From Ignavibacteria bacterium UBA5771 (GTDB lineage Bacteria > Bacteroidota > Ignavibacteria > Kapaibacteriales > UBA2268), in NCBI GenBank assembly GCA_002418685.1, contig DIEP01000007.1, forward strand, positions 3,756-15,279: DNA of 11,524 bases, given 5' to 3'. Of the stretch, positions 1 to 6,412 are shown piece after piece. Under the pieces are notes generated by a model. That model saw nothing but the letters and a program-made list of their open reading frames with translations, had not been told where the DNA came from and did no database searches. A program made the position numbers and the translations under genes. Each line of letters begins with the position of its first letter. The stretch's first letter is position 1.

Positions 1-604
1 TTGTCCAACTTGTAATGGGAGTGGTCATATTATTAAGAATAAATGCCCCAAATGCAAGGGCGAAGGAAGAGTCGAATCTGAAGAAGTTGTGAATGTGGAA
101 GTGCCTGCGGGAGTCGAGGATGGAAATTATTTGAATATGCAAGGCAAAGGCAATGCAGGAAGGCGCGGAGGTAATTATGGCGACTTGCTCGTGATATTTG
201 AAGAAAAACCACATCCTTTTTACAAGCGAAAAGAAAATAATATACATTACACGCTGAAAATTCCCTTCACGCTTGCTGCACTTGGTGGGAAAATTGAAGT
301 GCCAACCTTTGAAGGTTCAAAAATAATCGAAATCCCTGCGGGAACACAGCATGGTGAAATAATTGTACTGAAAAATTTCGGCATTCCAAATCTTTATGAT
401 AAATCTCGCGGCAATTTTATTGTTAATATTGAAATTATTGTTCCTAAAAAATTGAACGCCAAAGAAAAAGAATTGCTCAAGCAACTTGCCGAAAGTGATC
501 ATTTTACTTCAATTTCCAATGAAAATAATAAGTCTACTACTGAAAACAAGAAAGATAAAAAATCAAAAGATATTTTCGAAAAAGTAAAGGATGCCTTTCA
601 ATAA
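1..604 (+). CDS. dnaJ: Chaperone protein DnaJ (Hsp40), C-terminal part, 5' end cut off by the window
   Basis: DnaJ is the cytosolic Hsp40 co-chaperone that binds unfolded clients and stimulates the DnaK ATPase. The reading frame is open from base 2, so 200 residues are visible. The J domain, the Gly/Phe linker and the first two zinc motifs lie off the left edge. The visible part begins with zinc motifs III and IV: CPTCNGSG (visible residues 1-8) and CPKCKGEG (15-22). Two client-binding beta-sandwich domains follow, with family signatures VPAGVEDG, GDLLV, HPFYKR, AALGGKIEVPT and IPAGTQHGE. The Ser/Asn/Lys-rich tail ends in KVKDAFQ. An internal GTG at 89 is not the true start, because the zinc motifs upstream are in the same frame. 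The comEA-like gene begins 3 bases after the stop, so they are probably co-transcribed. The identification is very secure; full length cannot be judged. Confidence 0.96.
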   Translation, partial: CPTCNGSGHIIKNKCPKCKGEGRVESEEVVNVEVPAGVEDGNYLNMQGKGNAGRRGGNYGDLLVIFEEKPHPFYKRKENNIHYTLKIPFTLAALGGKIEVPTFEGSKIIEIPAGTQHGEIIVLKNFGIPNLYDKSRGNFIVNIEIIVPKKLNAKEKELLKQLAESDHFTSISNENNKSTTENKKDKKSKDIFEKVKDAFQ

Positions 605-607
605 TTT

Positions 608-1114
608 ATGAATAGAAATAGCATTTATCATTGGATTCAGACACATCTGAAAATGACAAAATCAGAAATCAATTTTGCTGTAATCCTCTTAATTGCTACT
701 GCAACCGGGTTATTTATAAATTCTTTGAATGAATCCCAATCAAAAGATATTGTATTGTCAAAAATAATACAAATTGATAATCTCGAAGCAACCGAATCCA
801 TTGAAACTAAGCCACAAACTTCGCCCCACGATTCAAATATTATTCCTCTCGCCAAAACAGAAATCTCGTCCAAATCATACAATTCTAAAATTACACCAGA
901 AGAAGCCCAATCAGATGCATTTCAAAAAATTGATCTAAATACGGCTGATTTGAAGCAGCTAATGCGTCTCCCTGGTGTTGGCGAGAAGACTGCTCAAAAA
1001 ATCATAGAATATCGCTCTACTAATAAATTCGAATCTATTGCAGAAATTATGAATGTTAAGGGAATTGGTCCCGCGAAATTTGAGAAGATGAAGAAATTTA
1101 TTACTATAAAGTAG
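608..1114 (+). CDS. ComEA-like membrane-anchored helix-hairpin-helix DNA-binding protein
   Basis: A 168-residue protein with a short N-terminal cytoplasmic segment and one hydrophobic span at about residues 22-38 (INFAVILLIATATGLFI). A polar low-complexity linker of roughly 70 residues follows, then a C-terminal double helix-hairpin-helix domain at about 107-167. That domain carries the ComEA hallmarks: IDLNTAD, LMRLPGVGEKTAQKIIEYR and IMNVKGIGPAKFEKMK, with both GxG hairpins intact. In competent bacteria ComEA is a membrane-tethered receptor that binds incoming double-stranded DNA outside the cytoplasmic membrane; many Bacteroidota carry similar proteins whose role in uptake is untested. The ATG lies 3 bases after the dnaJ stop, and the nearest purine-rich stretch (AAAGGA, 586-591) is too far to be a clear ribosome site, so coupled translation is likely. 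The 3' end overlaps the convergent nitroreductase gene by 11 bases. The fold is certain; a competence role is inferred. Confidence 0.88.
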   Translation: MNRNSIYHWIQTHLKMTKSEINFAVILLIATATGLFINSLNESQSKDIVLSKIIQIDNLEATESIETKPQTSPHDSNIIPLAKTEISSKSYNSKITPEEAQSDAFQKIDLNTADLKQLMRLPGVGEKTAQKIIEYRSTNKFESIAEIMNVKGIGPAKFEKMKKFITIK

Positions 1115-1709
1115 AGATAGGATTGTCCCAAGTGCCTTCATATGCAATTTCGCTTAACGGTTTTCGAGTTCGGGGTTTATTATCTTTGTCAGAAAATATT
1201 TTATCCATTTTATCATAATCCCCTAAATATCCTGTGGCAATAATTGAAATAGGCATCCAATCCTCAGGCACATTAAATTCTTGGCGGATAACATCTTTAT
1301 AGAATCCCTCCATTTGACGAGTATAAATTCCGAGTTCTATTGCTTGCAGGCATAAATGTTCAGCAGCAGCACCTGTATCATAAAATGGAATTAAATTCAA
1401 TTCCCCATCAGACGTATAATCTTTTTTTACGAAGAAGACAAAATATAAAGGAGCGCACCAAGCCCATTTATCATTAATATCATCAAGGCTTTTTATTACT
1501 TTTTTATGAGAATTAAGATTTGAATATTTATCGCAAACAAGAATACGATACGGTTGGACGTTATGTGAAGATGGTGCCCAGCTCGCTGCTTCGAGCATAG
1601 TCAAAATATGCAATTTTGAAATAGGTTGATCGGAGTCAAGAACGTGGGGACTCCAACGATTTGCAATTAACTCATTAATTTTATATTTAGTATTTGCTGT
1701 TTTTTCCAT
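1104..1709 (-). CDS. Nitroreductase-family FMN-dependent oxidoreductase
   Basis: A 201-residue protein of usual length for the NfsB/FRase-like nitroreductase superfamily: cytosolic, dimeric FMN enzymes that use NAD(P)H to reduce nitro groups, quinones or other acceptors. Recognisable segments in order are the FMN-phosphate-binding start RWSPHVLD (residues 18-25), the AASWAPSSHNVQPYR segment (41-55) that binds the flavin, FYDTGAAAEHLCLQA (109-123) in the dimer core helix, GYLGD (160-164), and the C-terminal RTRKPLSEIAYEGTW (180-194) typical of one bacterial subgroup. The usual second arginine of the FMN motif (RxSxR) is His22 here. The natural substrate cannot be read from the sequence. The gene runs convergently to the dnaJ-comEA-like pair. 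Its upstream gap shows no clear minus-strand promoter. Family assignment is strong; substrate unknown. Confidence 0.9.
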   Translation of the reverse strand: MEKTANTKYKINELIANRWSPHVLDSDQPISKLHILTMLEAASWAPSSHNVQPYRILVCDKYSNLNSHKKVIKSLDDINDKWAWCAPLYFVFFVKKDYTSDGELNLIPFYDTGAAAEHLCLQAIELGIYTRQMEGFYKDVIRQEFNVPEDWMPISIIATGYLGDYDKMDKIFSDKDNKPRTRKPLSEIAYEGTWDNPISTL

Positions 1710-1867
1710 TTTATTTTATTATTATTTTTAAAATAGACAATATGTAAATTTTTATTAACGAAATATAATTCTCAATATTATTGAAGAAAAAGGTGAGTAG
1801 AAAGCAGAACCTTTTGTAGACTGCGAAGTTGTTAGCTTTTAGGCATTGCCTCATAAATATTATTACA

Positions 1868-1904
1868 GTCATTTTGAATAGTGCGAAGCGAAATAAGGAA
1901 TCCC
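1868..1904. repeat. Degenerate dispersed repeat of the GTCATT...GCGAAGCG...GAATC type
   Basis: The stretch reads GTCATTTTGAA, then GTGCGAAGCGAAATAAGGA, then ATCCC. It resembles an intergenic repeat seen many times in Bacteroidota and related genomes, of the general form GTCATT-GAGCGAAGCGA-GAATCT. The match is from memory and imperfect (a TAGT insertion and AATAAG before GAATC), and only one copy is in the window. The repeat status is therefore an inference that depends on finding other copies in the genome. Confidence 0.35.
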
Positions 1905-1992
1905 GAAAGAAATGATAAAATTGAGATTGTATTCCAAAATTTATTTTTCAGAAAAGTACTGACAATTAAAAAATATTTACTAATTTAAAATA

Positions 1993-2000
1993 TAATTTTG
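1993..2000 (+). promoter_or_regulatory. Candidate Bacteroidota -7 promoter element (TAnnTTTG)
   Basis: TAATTTTG matches the TAnnTTTG -7 consensus of the Bacteroidota primary sigma factor exactly. It would start transcription near 2006, giving a leader of about 50 bases before the ATG at 2055. I see no matching TTTG or TTG -33 box 19-21 bases upstream, and chance matches are expected in sequence this AT-rich, so this is only a candidate. Confidence 0.35.
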
Positions 2001-2054
2001 TGGAACTTTTCAGAACAATTTGTTTTTTGAAATAAATTAGGAAAGAGAAAGAAA

Positions 2055-3266
2055 ATGAGAAAGATGATATTTTGCATATTTTTTATTTCAGTGCAATTCT
2101 GTTATTCTCAATGGGTGGAAGTGGGTCATGATATATCGCAATATTATAAACACATATATATTTTTTCCCTTGCTGTTCATAATAACAAAATTTTTGCAGG
2201 GACAACGAGTGGTGTATTTTTTACAACAGATAATGGCGAAACCTGGGAAGATTCGAGGGCAGGACTCATTGGGACAGTTATAAAGTCTGTCATTGTGGAT
2301 AATGATGTTATTTTTACTTTGGTTACAGGTGTTCCTTATGGAGGATATATGTATCTATCTACAAACGATGGTGAGAGTTGGAAATATATAACCCCTAATG
2401 GAGGAGCGAATTATTTGGAAGCAAAAGCATATATTGTTGCAATGGCTATTAATAAAGGCAAAATTATTGCAATTTCTGACTCTATGACTGCTGATTCTAA
2501 CCTAATAGCATATATTTCCGAGAATAATGGTGAAAATTGGACAGAGATACAAACGGATTTACCCCATATTGGGTTTTCAGATATGGAATTTAGTGGTAAT
2601 AATATTTTTGCGGGAACTTCCCATTATGTTTATATGTCCCGTGATAATGGTATTCATTGGATACAAAAGGATACAAGCTATGGGTGTCCCACTGTAATTT
2701 CTCTTCAAGTCGATAGTAATAGGATATTTGCGGGGACGAAATGCGGTTTATTTCTCTCTACTGATGAAGGTAATAGTTGGAAGAACTTAAATATTGATAC
2801 AACAAATCATACAATTGAAGCAATAGCCATTAATTGGGATACTATTTTTGTTGGTACTTATGGCGGAGGATTTTATATATCAACAGATAATGGGGATAAC
2901 TGGAGAAACACAGGTTTAACTAATTACGATATTTTCTCGATTGCCATAAAAGGAGAATACGTTTTTGCAGGCGGAAATGTAGTGGCATTCAGAGCAAAAA
3001 TTAGCGATTTGATAAATGGAGTGGATGTCAAAGAAGAAGCAACTCAATTACATCGCCCGCTTTATCCCAACCCAACGCGCGATTACATTAATACCGCGGC
3101 ATATCTTGGTTGGCAATATCAAATCTATGATTTGATAGGCAGCTGTATGCAGTCGGGGATGATTGAGACAGAGAATATTAATGTTACTTCCCTTCCCACT
3201 GGATTTTACACTATTAGATTTTTCAATGAGGGGAAGCAAGTAATTGAGAAATTAATAAAGGAGTGA
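2055..3266 (+). CDS. Secreted Asp-box (BNR) beta-propeller protein with T9SS type A sorting domain
   Basis: A 403-residue exported protein. A signal peptide (residues 1-18: RK, then a hydrophobic run ending in CYS before Gln19) sends it through Sec. Six Asp-box motifs follow at about 40-53-residue spacing: TTDNGETW (57-64), STNDGESW (102-109), SENNGENW (155-162), SRDNGIHW (195-202), STDEGNSW (235-242) and STDNGDNW (276-283). They usually alternate with IFAGT-like strands, as in sialidase- and sortilin-type beta-propellers. Residues 336-403 form a C-terminal sorting domain with LYPNPTRDY and LPTGFYTIRF, which directs type IX secretion across the outer membrane in Bacteroidota. The ligand or enzymatic activity, if any, is unknown, and I see no sialidase catalytic motif. 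A purine-rich AGGAAAGAG (2039-2047) sits before the ATG. It resembles the N-terminal half of the 1269-residue protein in this window. Confidence 0.9.
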   Translation: MRKMIFCIFFISVQFCYSQWVEVGHDISQYYKHIYIFSLAVHNNKIFAGTTSGVFFTTDNGETWEDSRAGLIGTVIKSVIVDNDVIFTLVTGVPYGGYMYLSTNDGESWKYITPNGGANYLEAKAYIVAMAINKGKIIAISDSMTADSNLIAYISENNGENWTEIQTDLPHIGFSDMEFSGNNIFAGTSHYVYMSRDNGIHWIQKDTSYGCPTVISLQVDSNRIFAGTKCGLFLSTDEGNSWKNLNIDTTNHTIEAIAINWDTIFVGTYGGGFYISTDNGDNWRNTGLTNYDIFSIAIKGEYVFAGGNVVAFRAKISDLINGVDVKEEATQLHRPLYPNPTRDYINTAAYLGWQYQIYDLIGSCMQSGMIETENINVTSLPTGFYTIRFFNEGKQVIEKLIKE

Positions 3267-3283
3267 GAGAAGTAGCAAAATGA

Positions 3284-3512
3284 GTGGCAAGGGGAACACC
3301 CCCTGCCCCCTCTTACGAAGAGGGGGAGATAGGAATGTTTCACCTCTTATGGAGAGGGGGAGAAAGGGGTGTTCTGTATCCCAACTGTGCAAAAAAGGGG
3401 GAGAGAGGAACACCCCCTGCCCCCTCTTACGATCTGTGTGCAAAAAAGAAGGAGAGAGGAACACCCCCCTGCCCCCTCTTACGAAGAGGGGGAGATGGAA
3501 AGAAGAGGGTAG
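3284..3512. repeat. GC-rich cluster of palindromic and tandem repeats
   Basis: A block rich in runs of C and G inside otherwise AT-rich DNA, lying in the gap between two convergent genes. Two copies (3306-3326 and 3472-3492) form perfect hairpins with 9-base arms CCCCCTCTT and AAGAGGGGG around a 3-base ACG loop. A core of GGAACACCCCC then TGCCCCCTCTTACGA occurs three times, beginning near 3293, 3407 and 3458, with small differences. An inverted relative with AGAGGGGGAGA and AGGGGTGTTC lies at 3353-3374. It looks like a palindromic dispersed element (REP- or MITE-like) that has duplicated locally. There is no transposase here. A role as a roadblock or terminator between the facing genes is possible, but there are no T-tracts beside the hairpins. 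The structure is certain; its origin and function are not. Confidence 0.8.
3386..3484 (+). repeat. Tandem direct repeat, period about 51 bases
   Basis: Within the GC-rich cluster, the segment 3386-3432 recurs at 3437-3484. Both start TGTGCAAAAAAG and end CCCCCTCTTACGA. The copies differ by two base changes (GGGGG against GAAGG near the start) and one extra C in the C run. The near identity suggests a recent tandem duplication. The right arm of the hairpin is missing in the first copy and intact after the second. Confidence 0.8.
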
Positions 3513-3517
3513 TTCTA

Positions 3518-4279
3518 TTATATTTTTTCAAAATCCATATCTTCTATCCATCCTTGATTGCCATTGGCAATGCGAATTCTGCTCCAATTGGAAACTTTAT
3601 CAAGCACTTCAATCTCAGTCCCTTCGTGCAAGATAAATAAATCTGTTGATGATTTGTCGGGCGAACTCTTGATATATATACTTGCTGGAATTACAATCCC
3701 CTCGTTATCGCTCAATCTATAAGAATTGCCCTTGAATGCAAGAAGAAGAAATGCTATCATAATCAGTAACGAAACAATCCCGCTGAAAAATGAAATTCGC
3801 TTCCATTTTGCCTTCCGTGAATAAATATAAAGTGTTAGCAATCCAAATCCCAAAAAAGAAAATATAATAGACACAACACCAAAGGTCTCAGGAGACTGAG
3901 ATTTTGAAATATCTTCGACCCATTCAGTTAAAAAGAATTTTGGAAGCGGTTGTATTTTATCGATTGTTTTGAGCTTTGCAATTTGCAAATTAGAATTTAT
4001 ATCATAATCATTTGGGTCAAGTCGCTTCGCTCTATTATAATAAAGAATGGCTTTGCCAATATTATTATTTCGATAATATGAATTTGCCAAATTAAAGTAA
4101 ATATTCGCTGAAATAATTCCTTGATTAATCAAATGATTGTAGTTCTCGATTGCTTTGACATAATCCTTTTGTGCATAGAATTCATTAGCTTGTTTGAAAA
4201 TTTGCGTTGGGTCGGATTGTGCAAAAAGCAGAGTCTTTGAAAATAAAATTATAAATAATATCAAGCAAATTCTTTTCAT
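3518..4279 (-). CDS. batE: BatE-like TPR protein with C-terminal SH3-like domain (Bat aerotolerance system)
   Basis: A 253-residue inner-membrane protein with the BatE layout. A signal peptide occupies residues 1-20 (cleavage likely at LFA-Gln21). Two tetratricopeptide repeats follow at about 24-57 and 58-91 (ANEFYAQKDYVKAIENYNHL; NLANSYYRNNNIGKAILYYN). Two membrane spans lie at about 134-153 and 163-182, and a bacterial SH3-like domain at about 193-250 ends with GNQGWI. This places the TPRs and SH3 domain on the periplasmic side. In Bacteroides, Bat proteins were linked to oxygen tolerance and envelope integrity; the biochemical role is unresolved. The start ATG overlaps the batD stop (ATGA), so translation is coupled. 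Downstream lies the GC-rich repeat cluster. The family is fairly secure from the domain order and the batD partner; a generic TPR-SH3 protein is the alternative. Confidence 0.85.
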   Translation of the reverse strand: MKRICLILFIILFSKTLLFAQSDPTQIFKQANEFYAQKDYVKAIENYNHLINQGIISANIYFNLANSYYRNNNIGKAILYYNRAKRLDPNDYDINSNLQIAKLKTIDKIQPLPKFFLTEWVEDISKSQSPETFGVVSIIFSFLGFGLLTLYIYSRKAKWKRISFFSGIVSLLIMIAFLLLAFKGNSYRLSDNEGIVIPASIYIKSSPDKSSTDLFILHEGTEIEVLDKVSNWSRIRIANGNQGWIEDMDFEKI

Positions 4280-6120
4280 TTTATTTCCTCCTCAAGGTGA
4301 GTAATTACGTCAATAGCTTTTTGATAAATTGATTGCAAATTGCCATCTAATTGAGATGGAGCAAACCTTGCAAATTCACACTGATCCAGAATATTTATTA
4401 GTTCTATTATTAATTCATCTTTCACATTTTTGTTTTTCAAAATACTTTCAATATTATCCCGGGTCAAATTTGCTATTGGAATTGATAATTTATTTGCTGT
4501 AAATCCCCAAATTGCCTTCGAGACTTCTTCGATAAAAGCTTTCATATCTTTTGCCTCAAGAAATTGTTGGGCCTTTTTCAATTGCTTTTCGGCTATTTTC
4601 CTTGCTTGGCGTCGTTTCAATTCGTTTTGATTATTCATTAATTCCTGCTGTTCCTTCCTAAAATAGAGCAAAACAAAAAACACAACCATTGGCAAAAGCA
4701 ATAGAATGAAGAACCATATCGATGGGAAAAAATACGATTTGCCATTCTGAATTTTTCCCATTGATGTTTTAATATATTGGATATCTTGATTTAGCCATTT
4801 AACATCTTCTTTGTTTACGCCGTTAGCCGAATAATTTGCAGTGTTTCCTTGCAAAATTTCGAGAGATTGTTCGGCAGTTGTTATGGTCTTATATTGTTTT
4901 GAATCTAAATCAAAATATGAGAAATCAATTGGTGGAATTTTATAATTTCCAGGTGTCTGCGGAATAATAACGTATTCAAAGACAATATCGCCCTCGACGT
5001 TGTTTCCTGTCAATTTTGTATTGTTAATTATTTTTGGGTCATATACTTCAAAAGATGGAGGTAAATCGAGCTTTGGAGCTTGCATAAGTTGGAAATTGCC
5101 CTTACCTGCAATTTTTAAGCGATAAGTGATTGCTTCGCCTGTTTTCGCTTTGTTGCGGTCTAACCACGAATTAGCTGAGAAACTGCCAACCGCACCTGTA
5201 AATGAAGTCGGCGCATTCTTCGGCAAATCCTTAACGTTAATTGTAATTGCTGGTGATTTTACTAATGTTTCGAATTCTCGATATGATGAATTAAAAAATG
5301 GATCATTGAGAAAATTATCAAAGAAATCTGCGAACGGGTCGCGGTTGCGTCTTCGTTTTTGGTCTTGAATCTGCAAACGAACCACGACATTGAAATCGTA
5401 AGAATCGACTGTCAATTTACCACTTTGCTGAGGAAAAAGAATTGCCTTTTTCACAACAGCTGTTCGATAAGTTCTGCCATTTATATCTTTCAATGTATAT
5501 CGAATCTCCCCAAGGTCGAAATCTTGCGTCCAGAATCCGTTTAATTGTGGTGATTTTTTTACGCCTATCTGAGTTACTGCAAGCTCGGAACGCAAATAAA
5601 TTTCATAAGTCACAAGCAGCGGTTCGCCAATGTATGTGTTTGTTTTATCAACTGATACTTTGATCTCAATATTTTTGTTAATTATATCCTTAGCTTGTTG
5701 CTTCAGAGCAGCTTCAGCATTTTTTTCTTGATTCATTTGGTCAAGTTTTGCTTGGCTTGGCTTTGCCACAACTATTTCAATGGAATTGGATAAGATTTCA
5801 TTGCCATGCGAAGTAATTTTTGCAGGTCCGATTTTGTATTTTCCCTCTTTCACAGCTTGTAAAACAAAGCTGAAGGAAAGAGTCCGAGACATTTTGCCAT
5901 TGATAATCTGAATACTTTGCGATTGCGTTGGACCCATCAAAACCTTAAAATCAGCAAAACTTGGTGCTTTGAAGTTAGAACCATCACCATCAATCGAAAA
6001 AGTAACAGTAAATTGGTCGCTAACTTCCACATGGTCTCTATCGACAGAAGCATTGAAAGTCTCGGCTTTCAATAAACTTATTGCTAAAAAGAAAACAACT
6101 AAATATGAGAGATTTCTCAT
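4276..6120 (-). CDS. batD: BatD family protein (oxygen-tolerance / aerotolerance protein)
   Basis: A 614-residue envelope protein with BatD architecture. A signal peptide covers residues 1-19. A large periplasmic region of beta-sandwich modules (about 20-450) starts with NASVDRDHVEVSDQFTVTFS and includes the family-typical VDKTNTYIGEPLLVTYEIYL segment (157-176). One strong transmembrane helix lies at about 466-487, and a basic, helical cytoplasmic tail (488-614) contains a KRRQARKIAEKQLKKA stretch. An aromatic- and Asp-rich patch, DPFADFFDNFLNDPFF (261-276), is commonly seen in BatD homologues between the second and third modules. BatD normally sits in a batABCDE cluster downstream of moxR, with BatA/BatB carrying VWA domains; here only batE follows, overlapping by four bases. 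I see no strong ribosome site or clear promoter upstream. The assignment is confident; the molecular function of the family is poorly defined. Confidence 0.92.
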   Translation of the reverse strand: MRNLSYLVVFFLAISLLKAETFNASVDRDHVEVSDQFTVTFSIDGDGSNFKAPSFADFKVLMGPTQSQSIQIINGKMSRTLSFSFVLQAVKEGKYKIGPAKITSHGNEILSNSIEIVVAKPSQAKLDQMNQEKNAEAALKQQAKDIINKNIEIKVSVDKTNTYIGEPLLVTYEIYLRSELAVTQIGVKKSPQLNGFWTQDFDLGEIRYTLKDINGRTYRTAVVKKAILFPQQSGKLTVDSYDFNVVVRLQIQDQKRRRNRDPFADFFDNFLNDPFFNSSYREFETLVKSPAITINVKDLPKNAPTSFTGAVGSFSANSWLDRNKAKTGEAITYRLKIAGKGNFQLMQAPKLDLPPSFEVYDPKIINNTKLTGNNVEGDIVFEYVIIPQTPGNYKIPPIDFSYFDLDSKQYKTITTAEQSLEILQGNTANYSANGVNKEDVKWLNQDIQYIKTSMGKIQNGKSYFFPSIWFFILLLLPMVVFFVLLYFRKEQQELMNNQNELKRRQARKIAEKQLKKAQQFLEAKDMKAFIEEVSKAIWGFTANKLSIPIANLTRDNIESILKNKNVKDELIIELINILDQCEFARFAPSQLDGNLQSIYQKAIDVITHLEEEIK

Positions 6121-6313
6121 TTACTATTTTTTTTAAAAATAATTAAAAATACCTATGAACATAATTTATTATATTGAAAAAATTAAACCCACTGACATTA
6201 AAAATATATTGGGACATTGCAAAGAAGCCTTATGACACTTTCGCCCCTTATCAATAGAAAATTGACGAAATTATTATGCAAGTGTTTTGTAATTATTGCT
6301 TATTTCAAAAATA

Positions 6314-6348
6314 GAAGCTCCCCGAATTGCATAATTGCACGGAGCTTC
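6314..6348 (-). terminator. Second hairpin downstream of the Asp-box/FN3 protein gene, possible terminator
   Basis: Perfect 8-base arms GAAGCTCC (6314-6321) and GGAGCTTC (6341-6348), extendable by C/G pairs, enclose an AT-rich loop. On the minus strand the stem is followed by TATTTTTG, a weak T-tract. It lies just beyond a better terminator and could act as a backup. Confidence 0.5.
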
Positions 6349-6356
6349 AAAATATC

Positions 6357-6387
6357 AAAAAAAGGGACAATTTATTTTGCCCCTTTT
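6357..6387 (-). terminator. Rho-independent terminator of the Asp-box/FN3 protein gene
   Basis: Read on the minus strand, arms AAAAGGG (from 6387) and CCCTTTT (to 6360) form a hairpin with an AT-rich loop. The stem runs directly into a tract of seven T residues (the A run at 6357-6363 on the plus strand). It begins about 25 bases after the stop codon at 6413, which is the expected place for an intrinsic terminator. Confidence 0.65.
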
Positions 6388-6412
6388 GTTTAAAACAATA
6401 TTACTAGATTTA

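Larger units (their letters stand above)
1710..2054. other. Non-coding gap between divergent genes
   Basis: A 345-base AT-rich intergenic stretch between the divergently transcribed nitroreductase gene (minus) and the Asp-box protein gene (plus). I see no coding frame with recognisable protein similarity and no tRNA or other RNA gene. It must hold the promoters of both genes. A Bacteroidota-type -7 element for the plus-strand gene and a degenerate dispersed-repeat copy are listed separately. A 7-base-arm inverted repeat (1788-1794 with 1809-1815) is present but of doubtful meaning. Confidence 0.6.
6121..6412. other. Non-coding gap upstream of batD
   Basis: A 292-base AT-rich intergenic stretch between two minus-strand genes. 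Its right part holds two hairpins, listed separately, that probably end transcription of the 1269-residue protein gene. This implies that batD-batE has its own promoter in the left part. I could not identify a convincing one there, nor any coding frame or RNA gene. Confidence 0.6.

Noticed and set aside
1788..1815. Inverted repeat AAAAGGT/ACCTTTT with a T run on the minus strand, as a terminator or attenuator before the nitroreductase gene
   Set aside because: The arms are only 7 bases and AT-rich with a 14-base loop. No promoter was found upstream of it on that strand, so a leader role cannot be supported.
3284..3512. CRISPR array
   Set aside because: The repeats are palindromic, unevenly spaced and partly inverted, there are no uniform spacers, and no cas genes are in the window.
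3252..3640. Long overlapping reading frames on both strands across the repeat cluster, coding for Pro/Arg/Gly-rich peptides
   Set aside because: They exist because the GC-rich repeats lack stop codons. The peptides are repetitive, resemble no family, overlap the 3' end of batE, and are open in several frames at once.
4430..5663. Plus-strand reading frames of 61-80 codons inside batD
   Set aside because: They are shadows of the batD coding sequence, without ribosome sites or recognisable products.
6306..6313. TATTTTTG on the minus strand as a -7 promoter element for batD
   Set aside because: It matches TAnnTTTG but coincides with the T-tract after a hairpin, has no -33 partner, and would give a leader of about 180 bases. 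A chance match in AT-rich DNA is as likely.
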